Positions 37,312-45,452 of a stretch of 49,980 nt of DNA are shown in pieces; the stretch's first letter is position 1; every line of letters begins with the position of its first letter. The position numbers and the translations under genes were made by a program. Origin of the DNA: Pseudomonas sp. UBA2684 (GTDB taxonomy: Bacteria; Pseudomonadota; Gammaproteobacteria; Pseudomonadales; Pseudomonadaceae); contig DELY01000009.1 in the NCBI GenBank assembly GCA_002354655.1, positions 29,984 to 79,963 of the forward strand. Reading direction: 5' to 3'. The notes under the pieces are model-generated. The model saw nothing but the letters and a program-made list of their open reading frames with translations. It was not told where the DNA came from and did not search any database.

Positions 37312-39170
37312 GCTGACGACCGGTACGGGTGCAGCGGGTTGGCCACGGACTTGAAGCGACGTTCGCCATCGCCCAACAGGCGGCGCTTGGTCAATTCCTC
37401 CACCTCGTAGGTCGGCGCGAACACATCGAACAGCGCATAGCGCTGGCGGTGCTGCGGGTGAGCCTGCTGATAAGCGTGGATGACCGCGGCAGTCAGCTGC
37501 CAGAAACGGCTTTCCTCCAGCCGGTAGTGCTGGCTGAGAAAGATCGCCAGCTCGGCCAGGGCGATGAAGAAGAAACAGTCGCAGGTGAAGTCGCGCACCG
37601 CCTCGACGTCGTCGGTGAGGATGAACGAGTTGCGGTTGAGCGCGGCGTGGCTGGCCGGCAGTGGCACCAGGGTCGGGCACAGCTCGGGGCGCGCCAGGTG
37701 CGCCGGCGAATAGCGCACGCCGTCATGGAAATCCTTGAGGGCGATGCGCTGCGGCCAGCCCTGCTTGACGATCAGGACGATGTTCTGGCCGTGCGACTCC
37801 ATGCCAATGCCCTCGGCATAGAGCATGTGGATGATCGGTGTCACCGCTACCTGTAGCAGCTGCCGGGTCCAGGCCTCCAGACCATAGCGGGCGATCCAGG
37901 CGTCGATGAAGGGCGTCTGCTCGCCCGGCGCATAACGATTCTCCACATGGCTCAGGCCGTTGAAGGGCACCGCCTGCTCATCCTCGCGCAAATAGCCGTG
38001 GAGGCTCTCGCGCCAGATCGCCCCGAGGGTGCCGTACAGCTGCGGCATGCGCGTTGCCGGTAGGCGGTCGTAGTCGAAGCTGACGCCGGCCACTTCGCCG
38101 AGAATCACAAAATCCAGGCTGCGCGCCGTGGCATCGCTGGCGATCAGCTGTTGCAGCCAATCGGTAATCAGCGGCCCATTCATCACCGTATGCCGGGCCA
38201 GGATGCGCGTGCTGGACGTGTTGGTCATGCTCATGGCCAGCTTGACGTATGGCCGCTGCTTGTCGCTGGCGTTGGCCAGGGTGCGAATCGATTGCTGGGC
38301 CAGGTAGCGATCCGCCGAGGCGCCCAGGTAGATCAGTTCGCCACGGCTCAATTCGGGATAGAAGCGCGCCAGGATGACGTTTTGCCACTGCCACGGGTGC
38401 ACCGGAATCAGCCAGTAGTCCGCCACTGCCCGGCCCTGGCGAGCCAGCTGCATGGCCAGGTCCTGCCAGTGCTGCGCACCCATTTCCTGCTCGATGAAGG
38501 CCGCGAAATCCAGGTGCCGCGAATGGTTGATCGCCCCGCAGGATTTGCTCAGCGCCAGCCAGACCACGGCAATCGGCGCGGCGAACTCGGGGCCGAAGCG
38601 TGCGTTGTCCGTCAGCGAGAAGCCGATGCGCGACTTGTAACAGGGGTGGTAGCTGTGCGCGTCCATGAAGTGCTGCTCCAGGGCATCCACATCCAGCTCA
38701 TGCGCCGGTTTCGCCGCCTGGTAGGGCTGGCTGCGCGCTTGCAGATCCTTGAGCAGGGTCTGTTCCAGCTCATTGATAAAGCGCGGCAGGTGCGCGCTGT
38801 CGTGGAACTCGCCCAAGAGTTCCGCCAGCGCCTGGTGCAGCTGCGGCTGGCTGCGCTCGCCACGGCTATTCACCCGCTCCAGGCTGGCATGCTCAAGACG
38901 AATCAGCTCGAAGCTGAGACTGAGCAGGCCATTGCAGTGGTACTCCACCCACTCCTGCTGCGCATCGACGCCGCGGACGATAAAGCGCTGTCGGTGATCG
39001 TCCAGCGGCTGCTGGCGGTAAGGCAGCACCTGTTCATATAACAACGTTTGCAGCAGCTGCCCGACCACACGCTGCTGGACCTGCCGATAACAGCCGGCGT
39101 CGACACTCGCCAGCCAGGTGTCAGGCGTGGCGTCCGGGGCCTGTTGTGTTGCCTGTAAGGGGCTTGTCAT
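37305..39170 (-). CDS. acsC: NIS siderophore synthetase AcsC
   Basis: A 621-aa IucA/IucC-family enzyme. Family motifs: HSYHPCYKSRIGFS (HPxxKxR, typical of type C), LIPVHPWQWQNVI, SSTRILARHTVMNGPL (phosphate/citrate site) and GMESHGQNIVLI in the C-terminal lobe. AcsC performs a later condensation in achromobactin synthesis, with L-2,4-diaminobutyrate among the amine partners (from literature memory; order of steps not visible in sequence). AAGGTAG precedes the ATG; the gap after yhcA is 24 bp. Confidence 0.92.
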   Translation of the reverse strand: MTSPLQATQQAPDATPDTWLASVDAGCYRQVQQRVVGQLLQTLLYEQVLPYRQQPLDDHRQRFIVRGVDAQQEWVEYHCNGLLSLSFELIRLEHASLERVNSRGERSQPQLHQALAELLGEFHDSAHLPRFINELEQTLLKDLQARSQPYQAAKPAHELDVDALEQHFMDAHSYHPCYKSRIGFSLTDNARFGPEFAAPIAVVWLALSKSCGAINHSRHLDFAAFIEQEMGAQHWQDLAMQLARQGRAVADYWLIPVHPWQWQNVILARFYPELSRGELIYLGASADRYLAQQSIRTLANASDKQRPYVKLAMSMTNTSSTRILARHTVMNGPLITDWLQQLIASDATARSLDFVILGEVAGVSFDYDRLPATRMPQLYGTLGAIWRESLHGYLREDEQAVPFNGLSHVENRYAPGEQTPFIDAWIARYGLEAWTRQLLQVAVTPIIHMLYAEGIGMESHGQNIVLIVKQGWPQRIALKDFHDGVRYSPAHLARPELCPTLVPLPASHAALNRNSFILTDDVEAVRDFTCDCFFFIALAELAIFLSQHYRLEESRFWQLTAAVIHAYQQAHPQHRQRYALFDVFAPTYEVEELTKRRLLGDGERRFKSVANPLHPYRSSAC

Positions 39171-39194
39171 GTGGCTACCTTGTCAGTGAAAAAA

Positions 39195-40619
39195 TTAACG
39201 CTGCTCGAGGGCCGCTGGCGGCGCCTCGGCCGGTTCATCGGCGGCGCCGGCGGGAAAACGCCAGGCACAGGGCAAGGCCAGCAGCGTGAGCAGGCCGGTG
39301 GCGAGGAACACTTCGCTGATCGCCACGAGGGTGCCGGCCTGCTCGACCGCCGCCCCCATCTCGGCCCCCAGGCGCCACTCCAGCCAGAGCGAGGCGATCA
39401 CGATCGCCAGGGACGCCACCAGGCGCCGCGAAATGTTGTTCATCGCCGCGCCCTGGGTCACCATCGCCTCGGGCAGCGCACTCAGCCCGGCGGTGGTCAC
39501 GGGCAGGTACGAAAGCCCCAGCCCGGCGCCGCGCAGCATCATCAGGAGGCACACCAGCCCGATCGAGGCTTGAGCCCCAAGCAGGCCCAGCGCCAGCGTG
39601 GCGACACCGGTCAGCAGCAGGCCACAGGACACCACGCCGCGCGGCCCGTAGCGGTCTAGCCACTTGCCGCCGAAGTGGCCGAACAGGCTGGCGAAGACTG
39701 CCGTGCAGAGCAGCGCCAGACCGGTCCAGATGGCGCTGTAGCCCAGCACCAACTGCACCAACAGCGGCAGCAGGACCAGGCACTCGAACATGCCAACCGA
39801 CTGCACCACGGCAATGATCACGCTCAGGCGGTAACCGCGCAGAGCAAAGAGGCGCAGGTCGAGCAGCGGTGCCGCGAGGCGCAACTCCAGCCGCACGAAG
39901 GCCAGCAGGCAGAAAATCGCCAGCAGCAGCAGACCGATGTTCAGCGGTTCGAGCAGAGCCTGGGCGTGGTGCAGGCGGCCAATCACGATCATCAGCAGGC
40001 CGATGCCCGTGGCGATCAGCAGGTAGCCCGCCAGGTCGAACGGTTTGCGCTCTGCCGCTTCGTCGGCCGGTAATACGCCAATGCCGAGGAGCAGCGCCAG
40101 CACGCCGATGGGCACGTTCATCAAAAACAGCGCGCGCCAACCGAACCCTTCCAGCAGCAGGCTGCCGCACAACGGCCCCAGCGCCGGCGCCAGCATCACC
40201 GCCGCGCCCCACAAACCGGTGACCCTACCCCGCTCACCCTTGGCATAGACCGAGAAGATGATCGCCAGCGACAGCGGAATCATCAGCCCGCTGGCAATCC
40301 CCTGCACCACGCGGGCGGCGATCACCAGCGCGATGGAGGTGGCCAGCGCGCCCAGCAGCGAGCCGCCGACGAACAACCCGACGCCGCCAAGATAGAGACG
40401 CTTGCGCCCCACGCGCTGGCTGAGAAAACTGGTCAGCGGCATGCTCATGCCCATGCTCACCATGAACGCCGCAACGATCCAGGTGGCCAGCAGCGGGCCG
40501 ATGGCGAAGGCGTCCATGAATGCCGGCAGCGCCGGATTCAGCGAACTATTGTTCAGGCTGACCGTGAGGGTGCCGAGCAGAACATTGACCACCACCAAGC
40601 CGCGCGCCGTCACTCGCAC
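39195..40619 (-). CDS. yhcA: MFS exporter (DHA2 type), probable achromobactin efflux
   Basis: A 474-aa major facilitator of the 14-helix DHA2 class: early NSSLNPALPAFMDAFAIGPLLATWI, motif A-like FLSQRVGRKRLYLGG, and a motif C-like GPLCGSLLLEGFGWRALFLMNVPIG. It occupies the place of yhcA in the Dickeya achromobactin cluster and probably exports the siderophore. The start is a GTG at 40619 with GGAGG six bases before it; a GTG at 40613 that overlaps the acsE stop (GTGA) is an alternative. The longer open frame to 41183 lies inside acsE. Confidence 0.86.
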   Translation of the reverse strand: MRVTARGLVVVNVLLGTLTVSLNNSSLNPALPAFMDAFAIGPLLATWIVAAFMVSMGMSMPLTSFLSQRVGRKRLYLGGVGLFVGGSLLGALATSIALVIAARVVQGIASGLMIPLSLAIIFSVYAKGERGRVTGLWGAAVMLAPALGPLCGSLLLEGFGWRALFLMNVPIGVLALLLGIGVLPADEAAERKPFDLAGYLLIATGIGLLMIVIGRLHHAQALLEPLNIGLLLLAIFCLLAFVRLELRLAAPLLDLRLFALRGYRLSVIIAVVQSVGMFECLVLLPLLVQLVLGYSAIWTGLALLCTAVFASLFGHFGGKWLDRYGPRGVVSCGLLLTGVATLALGLLGAQASIGLVCLLMMLRGAGLGLSYLPVTTAGLSALPEAMVTQGAAMNNISRRLVASLAIVIASLWLEWRLGAEMGAAVEQAGTLVAISEVFLATGLLTLLALPCAWRFPAGAADEPAEAPPAALEQR

Positions 40620-41833
40620 CGCACGCCTCCCGCGCCCGAGGCTTCGGCCTGGAGGAACACCTGTGCTGGCCGTGGGTGGCAGAGGAAGTCGGCATGCGAG
40701 ATGTTGTAGCCATAGGCCCCAGCCAGCGGCAGCACCAGGATATCGCCGATGCCGACGCCTCTGAGCAGGCAGTCCCGACTCAGCACATCCTTGGGCGTAC
40801 AAAGCTGCCCGACGATGGTCCAGGCCTGTGCCGGCGCAGCCCGCGCCGGGGCATGCCGGGGCAAATGGATGACCGGGTGATCGTGCCCCTGCGCCACCGG
40901 CAGGCGAAACTGGTGGGTCCCGCCCCGGCACACCAGAAAGTGCTTGCCGTGACTGGTTTTCATGTCCAGCACCTCGATCGCGTAATAGCCGCAAAAGGCG
41001 CTGATAAAGCGCCCAGGCTCGAAGCGCACGACAGGCGCCTCGCAGTTGGCCGCCAGGCGCTGCGCCAAGTGGCGACACAGCCGCTGCCAATCGAACTGCT
41101 GCGTAGCGAGGTAATCGACACCAATGCCACCGCCCACATTGAGGTGGCTGATCGACTCCGGCTTGCTCGACAGCGCCCGCCACTGCGGCCAGCGCTGCAG
41201 ATAGAAGTCCAGTAATTGCTCATGGCGCTCCACCCGCAGTTGATGCGACATCGCATGCACGTGGAAGCCCTTGAGTTGCAGGTGGCTGGCGTTATCGACC
41301 AGTGCCACCGCGTGCGCCAGTTGCGACTCGTCGATGCCGAACGGCGTGGCCGTGCCGGCCATCGCCAGCTTGCTGGACAACGTGGGCGGCAGTTCCGGGT
41401 TGATGCGGAGGAACACCGCCTGCACGCGACCGGCCTGCTGCGCCAGCCGCTGCAGGCGCGCAATTTCATTCAGGCTTTCCAGGTGAATGGCCTCGACCTG
41501 CCGATGCAGCGCCGCGCGCAGGTCGGAATCCAGTTTGCCGGGGCCGGAGAAGACGTAGGGCTTGCGGGTCGGGCAGGCCAGCAGGCGCTCGATCTCGCCG
41601 CCGGACGAGATCTCGAAGCCATCGACCAACGCGGCCAGTGCGCTGAGCATCTGCGGCTCGCTGCTGGCCTTAATGGCGTAGTACAACTCCACGCCAGCTG
41701 GCAAGGCCGCCATCAACTGGCTGACGTGACGCTGCAAGGCGTCCAGGTCGTAGATGAACAGCGCCAGCGGATCGGAGCTACGCTGCCGCGCCGTCTCGAT
41801 GGCGGCCACTACGGCTGCCGGTAGCTCACGCAC
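40610..41833 (-). CDS. acsE: PLP-dependent decarboxylase AcsE
   Basis: A 407-aa fold-type III PLP enzyme similar to diaminopimelate and ornithine decarboxylases. K55 in YYAIKAS is the Schiff-base lysine, HVHAMSHQL carries the ring-stacking His, GGGIGVDY and EPGRFISA bind phosphate, and QLCTPKDVL has the active-site Cys and Asp of the partner subunit. In achromobactin synthesis it decarboxylates the citryl-serine ester to the ethanolamine derivative. The start is GTG at 41833, overlapping the acsD stop by 8 bp. Confidence 0.92.
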   Translation of the reverse strand: MRELPAAVVAAIETARQRSSDPLALFIYDLDALQRHVSQLMAALPAGVELYYAIKASSEPQMLSALAALVDGFEISSGGEIERLLACPTRKPYVFSGPGKLDSDLRAALHRQVEAIHLESLNEIARLQRLAQQAGRVQAVFLRINPELPPTLSSKLAMAGTATPFGIDESQLAHAVALVDNASHLQLKGFHVHAMSHQLRVERHEQLLDFYLQRWPQWRALSSKPESISHLNVGGGIGVDYLATQQFDWQRLCRHLAQRLAANCEAPVVRFEPGRFISAFCGYYAIEVLDMKTSHGKHFLVCRGGTHQFRLPVAQGHDHPVIHLPRHAPARAAPAQAWTIVGQLCTPKDVLSRDCLLRGVGIGDILVLPLAGAYGYNISHADFLCHPRPAQVFLQAEASGAGGVRCE

Positions 41834-43610
41834 AGTTGGCCTCCTGGCCCCAGGGGGCGACCAGTTCGACGTAGCTGGCGTGGCGATCGGCCTTGGCGGC
41901 CAGACGCACTTTCAGGTTGGTTTTGCAGGCAATCGGCTGGCCGGCGATCAGCGCGTCCAACTCCGGCGCGACGCGGCTCAGCTCGGCCCGGATGCTGCGC
42001 AACTGCTGCTCGACGCGCTGCCACATCAAAGGAGCCAGGTGTGGGCGCTCCCAGCTCAGGGCCAGCACGGCTTCCGAAAGGTTATTGACCAACAGGCAAT
42101 AGACAATGCGGTTCCAGCCCTGCGCGCGGGAATACAGCAGCGACTCACGCACCCGTGGATGCACATCGGCGTCGATCTGCGCGATGCCCAGTTCAGCGGT
42201 CAGTTTCACGCCTTCGAAATCGCGCAGCAGCAACTGCTGCGGGCGGCCGTTGTCATGGCTGAGCACGCAGTTCTGCAAATGCGGCTCCATGACGATGCCG
42301 TGGTTGAAGAACAGCGCCAGCACCGGGCGCAGCAGCAGCGCCTGGTACTCGCCGAACCAGCTCAGCAGGTGCTGATCGCCAATGGCGTTGCCGTTGAACC
42401 TGCGCAGGAACTCATGCACCAGCGGGCGCAAGTGTGTGCCACGAGCGAATAGCGTGCCGGCCATAACACTGCAGTCGGTGCCCGTCGCCAGGCAGAAGTT
42501 CTCGCGCAGGATCGCCCCGGTTTGCTCACGGAACCATTTGCCGTCGGCTTCGCTGGCCTGCGGCGGCGCCCAGCTCGACAAGCCAGGCTCGGACACCACC
42601 GAAAGCCCGCCCAGGCTACTGGCCTGGGTAAGTTGCAGGCGCCGGAACAGACGGTCGACAATCAGCGCGCTTTCCAGCTCATACCAGGCGTTTTTCCTGA
42701 CGCAGTTGGTGATGCGGACATTCAGCGAGCCCTTGATGAAATAAGCATGCCCTTCGACATACCAGGTGCGGATGGAGGCCGTGGGGCTGGCCAACAGCCC
42801 CGTGGTGCCGCGGTCGACAATCACGCCGCCGGCCAGCAACCGCTGCACCCGGCCATCCTGCATAAACAGCTGCGCCTGCACCGGGTGCATGCAGATGATC
42901 GCGTGGCCTGAGCGGGCCTGTGTCTGGTCGGCAAAGCCGGCCAGCACCTGCGCATCGCTCAAGCCATTACCGGCGACGTTGAGCCCCTGCAACGGCACCT
43001 CGAACTGATGCAAGGCGGTACGCGCCTGGAACTCCGGGGCATAGGTTTCCTGGGCCAGGTGCACGGGCCACAGGCGGGCCTTGGGGGCCGGGTGGTTCGG
43101 GTGGCCAAACCAGAGGCCCTGTTCGCTGGCCAGGTAGTTGCTGAGCGGCTCGGGCTGCCGCGCCGCGGCGTTGTGACCGACGATTGCGGCGGTCAGGCAC
43201 TGGCTCTGCATGATCTGCTGTTGCAACTCATCGTTTTGCGCACAGGTCATGTGCTCGCAGGCCGCCAGCAGCTGCTCGACAAAGGCTGGAAAATCCACAC
43301 AGGCCCACGCGCCGTCGCCACGCCGCGCGTAGACATCGGACAGATAACGGTGGCTGCCGAGCCTGTCGCGGCGGTCGACCAGAACAAAAAACTGCTGCTG
43401 GTTAGGCAGGCTGATGGTCAGCGGAATCCCCTTCCAGTTGACCCCGTCGAAATAACTTCCCGGGGCAATACCGTTCATGTCTTTCGGCCACGCATAACCC
43501 AGGCAGTTTTCCGGCAGTGCGAACTCTTTTATCAAACAATTGAGCAAGGCATGCGCGGTCGCCAACTCACTGACCATCTTGGACAAAACCGCAGGTTCGG
43601 GATTATTCAT
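41826..43610 (-). CDS. acsD: NIS siderophore synthetase AcsD
   Basis: A 594-aa type A IucA/IucC-family enzyme. GHPNHPAPKAR (169-179) is the ATP-site HPxHPxxK motif; SIRTWYVEG and GIVMEPHLQN belong to the citrate and ATP pockets, and the C-terminus has KTNLKVRL. AcsD activates citrate enantioselectively and esterifies it with L-serine, the first dedicated step of achromobactin assembly. GGAG lies 6 bases before the ATG. It is the first gene of an unbroken polycistron running to the rraA-like gene at 29521, and is separated from acsF by 261 bp. Confidence 0.93.
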   Translation of the reverse strand: MNNPEPAVLSKMVSELATAHALLNCLIKEFALPENCLGYAWPKDMNGIAPGSYFDGVNWKGIPLTISLPNQQQFFVLVDRRDRLGSHRYLSDVYARRGDGAWACVDFPAFVEQLLAACEHMTCAQNDELQQQIMQSQCLTAAIVGHNAAARQPEPLSNYLASEQGLWFGHPNHPAPKARLWPVHLAQETYAPEFQARTALHQFEVPLQGLNVAGNGLSDAQVLAGFADQTQARSGHAIICMHPVQAQLFMQDGRVQRLLAGGVIVDRGTTGLLASPTASIRTWYVEGHAYFIKGSLNVRITNCVRKNAWYELESALIVDRLFRRLQLTQASSLGGLSVVSEPGLSSWAPPQASEADGKWFREQTGAILRENFCLATGTDCSVMAGTLFARGTHLRPLVHEFLRRFNGNAIGDQHLLSWFGEYQALLLRPVLALFFNHGIVMEPHLQNCVLSHDNGRPQQLLLRDFEGVKLTAELGIAQIDADVHPRVRESLLYSRAQGWNRIVYCLLVNNLSEAVLALSWERPHLAPLMWQRVEQQLRSIRAELSRVAPELDALIAGQPIACKTNLKVRLAAKADRHASYVELVAPWGQEANCA

Positions 43611-43764
43611 ATCAGCTCCGTACTAGCATTTGAGAACACCGGTTACGGCTTTTTCGCGGTTAATATTAATTTCTCTGCACATTGGCGCTGGCAATCGCCA
43701 AATAGCGCTAGTTACCCAGCAACTAACTGAAGACGCACATGCAACTTCAAGGCACTTATGCGCA

Positions 43765-43787
43765 ATGACATTAATAGGCCATGTCAT
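43765..43787. promoter_or_regulatory. Inverted repeat in the acsF-acsD gap
   Basis: ATGACAT at 43765-43771 and ATGTCAT at 43781-43787 with a 9-base spacer, in an AT-rich 261-bp gap (43611-43871) holding no gene. No T run follows on the minus strand, so it looks more like an operator or a weak RNA hairpin than a terminator. The gap is large enough for a separate promoter for acsD, but I see no convincing -35/-10 or Fur box. Confidence 0.4.
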
Positions 43788-43871
43788 ATTGAATTCATGC
43801 GCGCCGTACAACACGGACTTAACCCGACGCGCCAGTGACCGTGAACAACAACAATCCAGTTAAAGCATCCA

Positions 43872-45251
43872 TCATGCCGCCCGTAGTTGCGCCAGCGCCG
43901 CCACCAACGCCCTCTCGAAACGCGCGATAACCAGCGCGCACTGCTCGTCGTCGATGATCAGTGGCGGCAACAGGCGCACCACGTTGCCGTTGCGTCCGCC
44001 GCGTTCGAGCAATAACCCCTGGCTGAAGCAGTGTTGCTGGATAGCCGCCGCCAATCGGCCATCCATGGGGTAGCTGTGCAAGGCGTCCGGAGGCTGGCGT
44101 TCGTCGACGATCTCGATGCCCAGCATCAAGCCGCGCCCGCGCACCTGCCCCAGAGCCGGATAGCGCTGCTGCAACAGGAGCAGTTGCTGTTGCAACCAAT
44201 TGCCGCGCCGTGCGGCCTGGGCCGCGACTGCCTGCCGCTGCAGCACCTGTAGCGTCGCCATGCCGGCAGCCATGGCCATCTGGTTGCCGCGGAAAGTACC
44301 GGTATGCGCTCCCGGCGCCCAGGCGTCGAACTGGCGTTTGATGCCCAGCAGCGCCAAGGGCAATCCGCCGCCGACCGCCTTGGACATGACGATGATGTCC
44401 GGCTCGATGTCGGCATGCTCGAAAGCGAACATCTTGCCGGTGCGCGCAAAGCCCGCCTGCACCTCATCGACAATCAGCAGAATGCCGTTTCTGCGCGTGA
44501 CCTCGCGTATGTTGCGCAACCAGCCGATAGGCGCGGGATTGACTCCGCCCTCGCCCTGCACGGCCTCCAGGATCACCGCAGCGGGCAACGCAACGCCGCT
44601 TTCGACGTCTTCGATGAACTGGGTGAAATAACGGCTGAGGGCCTGCGTCCCCGCATCGCCGCCGATGCCCAGCGGGCAGCGGTACTCATGGGGATAGGGC
44701 AGGAACTGCACGCCCGGCATCAGCGTATGGATGGCATGTTTCGGCGCGACATTGCCGGTCACCGCCAGGGCGCCATGGGTCATGCCGTGGTAGCCACCCG
44801 AGAAGCTGACAATGTTGCTGCGCCCGGTAACGGTTTTCGCCAATTTGAGAGCGGCCTCCACGGCATCGGCGCCGGACGGGCCGCAGAACTGCAGGCAGTA
44901 ATCGCGCCCATTGCCCGGTAATAACGCCAGCAGTGTTTCGCTGAAGGCATCTTTTAGTGGCGTGGTAAGGTCGAGGGTATGCATGGGCATGCCCGACGCC
45001 AGGAAGTCGTTCAGGCTGGCCACAACCTCAACGTGGTTGTGGCCCAAGGCCAACGTGCCCGCCCCGGCCAAACAATCGAGGTAGGTCTTCCCTTCGACAT
45101 CGGTCACCCAAACACCCGCGGCCCTGGCAATCGCCAATGGCAGTTTGCGTGGGTAACTGCGGACATTGGATTCAAACTTTCCCTGACGCGCCAAATAGTC
45201 CGCGTTACTTCGATAAAGATGATCAGACTGTATGGAATCGGCAATAAGCAT
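43872..45251 (-). CDS. acsF: Diaminobutyrate-2-oxoglutarate aminotransferase AcsF
   Basis: A 459-aa class III aminotransferase. [20 protein letters not shown] and [15 protein letters not shown] line the cofactor site, [20 protein letters not shown] contains the Asp that binds the PLP ring nitrogen and [12 protein letters not shown] the Schiff-base lysine. It makes L-2,4-diaminobutyrate from aspartate semialdehyde and glutamate, the diamine of achromobactin. AGGGG lies about nine bases before the ATG at 45251. Pseudomonads with pyoverdine normally have a second copy (pvdH), so this one is probably a dedicated paralogue. Confidence 0.92.
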   Translation of the reverse strand: MLIADSIQSDHLYRSNADYLARQGKFESNVRSYPRKLPLAIARAAGVWVTDVEGKTYLDCLAGAGTLALGHNHVEVVASLNDFLASGMPMHTLDLTTPLKDAFSETLLALLPGNGRDYCLQFCGPSGADAVEAALKLAKTVTGRSNIVSFSGGYHGMTHGALAVTGNVAPKHAIHTLMPGVQFLPYPHEYRCPLGIGGDAGTQALSRYFTQFIEDVESGVALPAAVILEAVQGEGGVNPAPIGWLRNIREVTRRNGILLIVDEVQAGFARTGKMFAFEHADIEPDIIVMSKAVGGGLPLALLGIKRQFDAWAPGAHTGTFRGNQMAMAAGMATLQVLQRQAVAAQAARRGNWLQQQLLLLQQRYPALGQVRGRGLMLGIEIVDERQPPDALHSYPMDGRLAAAIQQHCFSQGLLLERGGRNGNVVRLLPPLIIDDEQCALVIARFERALVAALAQLRAA

Positions 45252-45295
45252 CTATTCAACCCCTGTAAGATCGAGAAGGTGTGCTGCGATGTAAT

Positions 45296-45333
45296 CTGAT
45301 ATCAGCGAGCGCGTTATATATGTCTATATCGCG
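45296..45333. promoter_or_regulatory. Candidate promoter/operator upstream of acsF
   Basis: Two palindromes lie within 40 bp: CTGATATCAG (45296-45305, perfect) and a near-perfect AT-rich one flanked by CGCG at 45310-45313 and 45330-45333. On the minus strand the second contains TATATAA, a possible -10 element about 65 bp upstream of the acsF start. No Fur consensus is visible here. Confidence 0.4.
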
Positions 45334-45344
45334 GCATTAATAAA

Positions 45345-45395
45345 GCGGAAGGCCGGTCATCAACCAAGGCACTCGCCATTACTGCGGCCTTCCGC
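45345..45395 (-). terminator. Putative terminator of the acr receptor gene
   Basis: GCGGAAGGCCG at 45345-45355 pairs perfectly with CGGCCTTCCGC at 45385-45395 (29-base loop). On the minus strand it is followed by TTTATTAATG. A small hairpin, CGTTTCTTCGAAACG, lies just before it. It suggests partial termination between acr and acsF. Confidence 0.55.
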
Positions 45396-45452
45396 CGTTT
45401 CTTCGAAACGCTTTAGTGTTTCTTCAAAAGCCCATGCACAAGTCGCTGGCCA

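Noticed and set aside
37312-37680. N-terminal extension of AcsB
   Set aside because: Runs inside acsC in another frame and is Arg/Pro-rich; typical AcsB/SbnG length begins at 37311.
40620-41183. N-terminal extension of the MFS exporter
   Set aside because: Lies wholly inside acsE in another frame; the real start is the GTG at 40619 with GGAGG before it.
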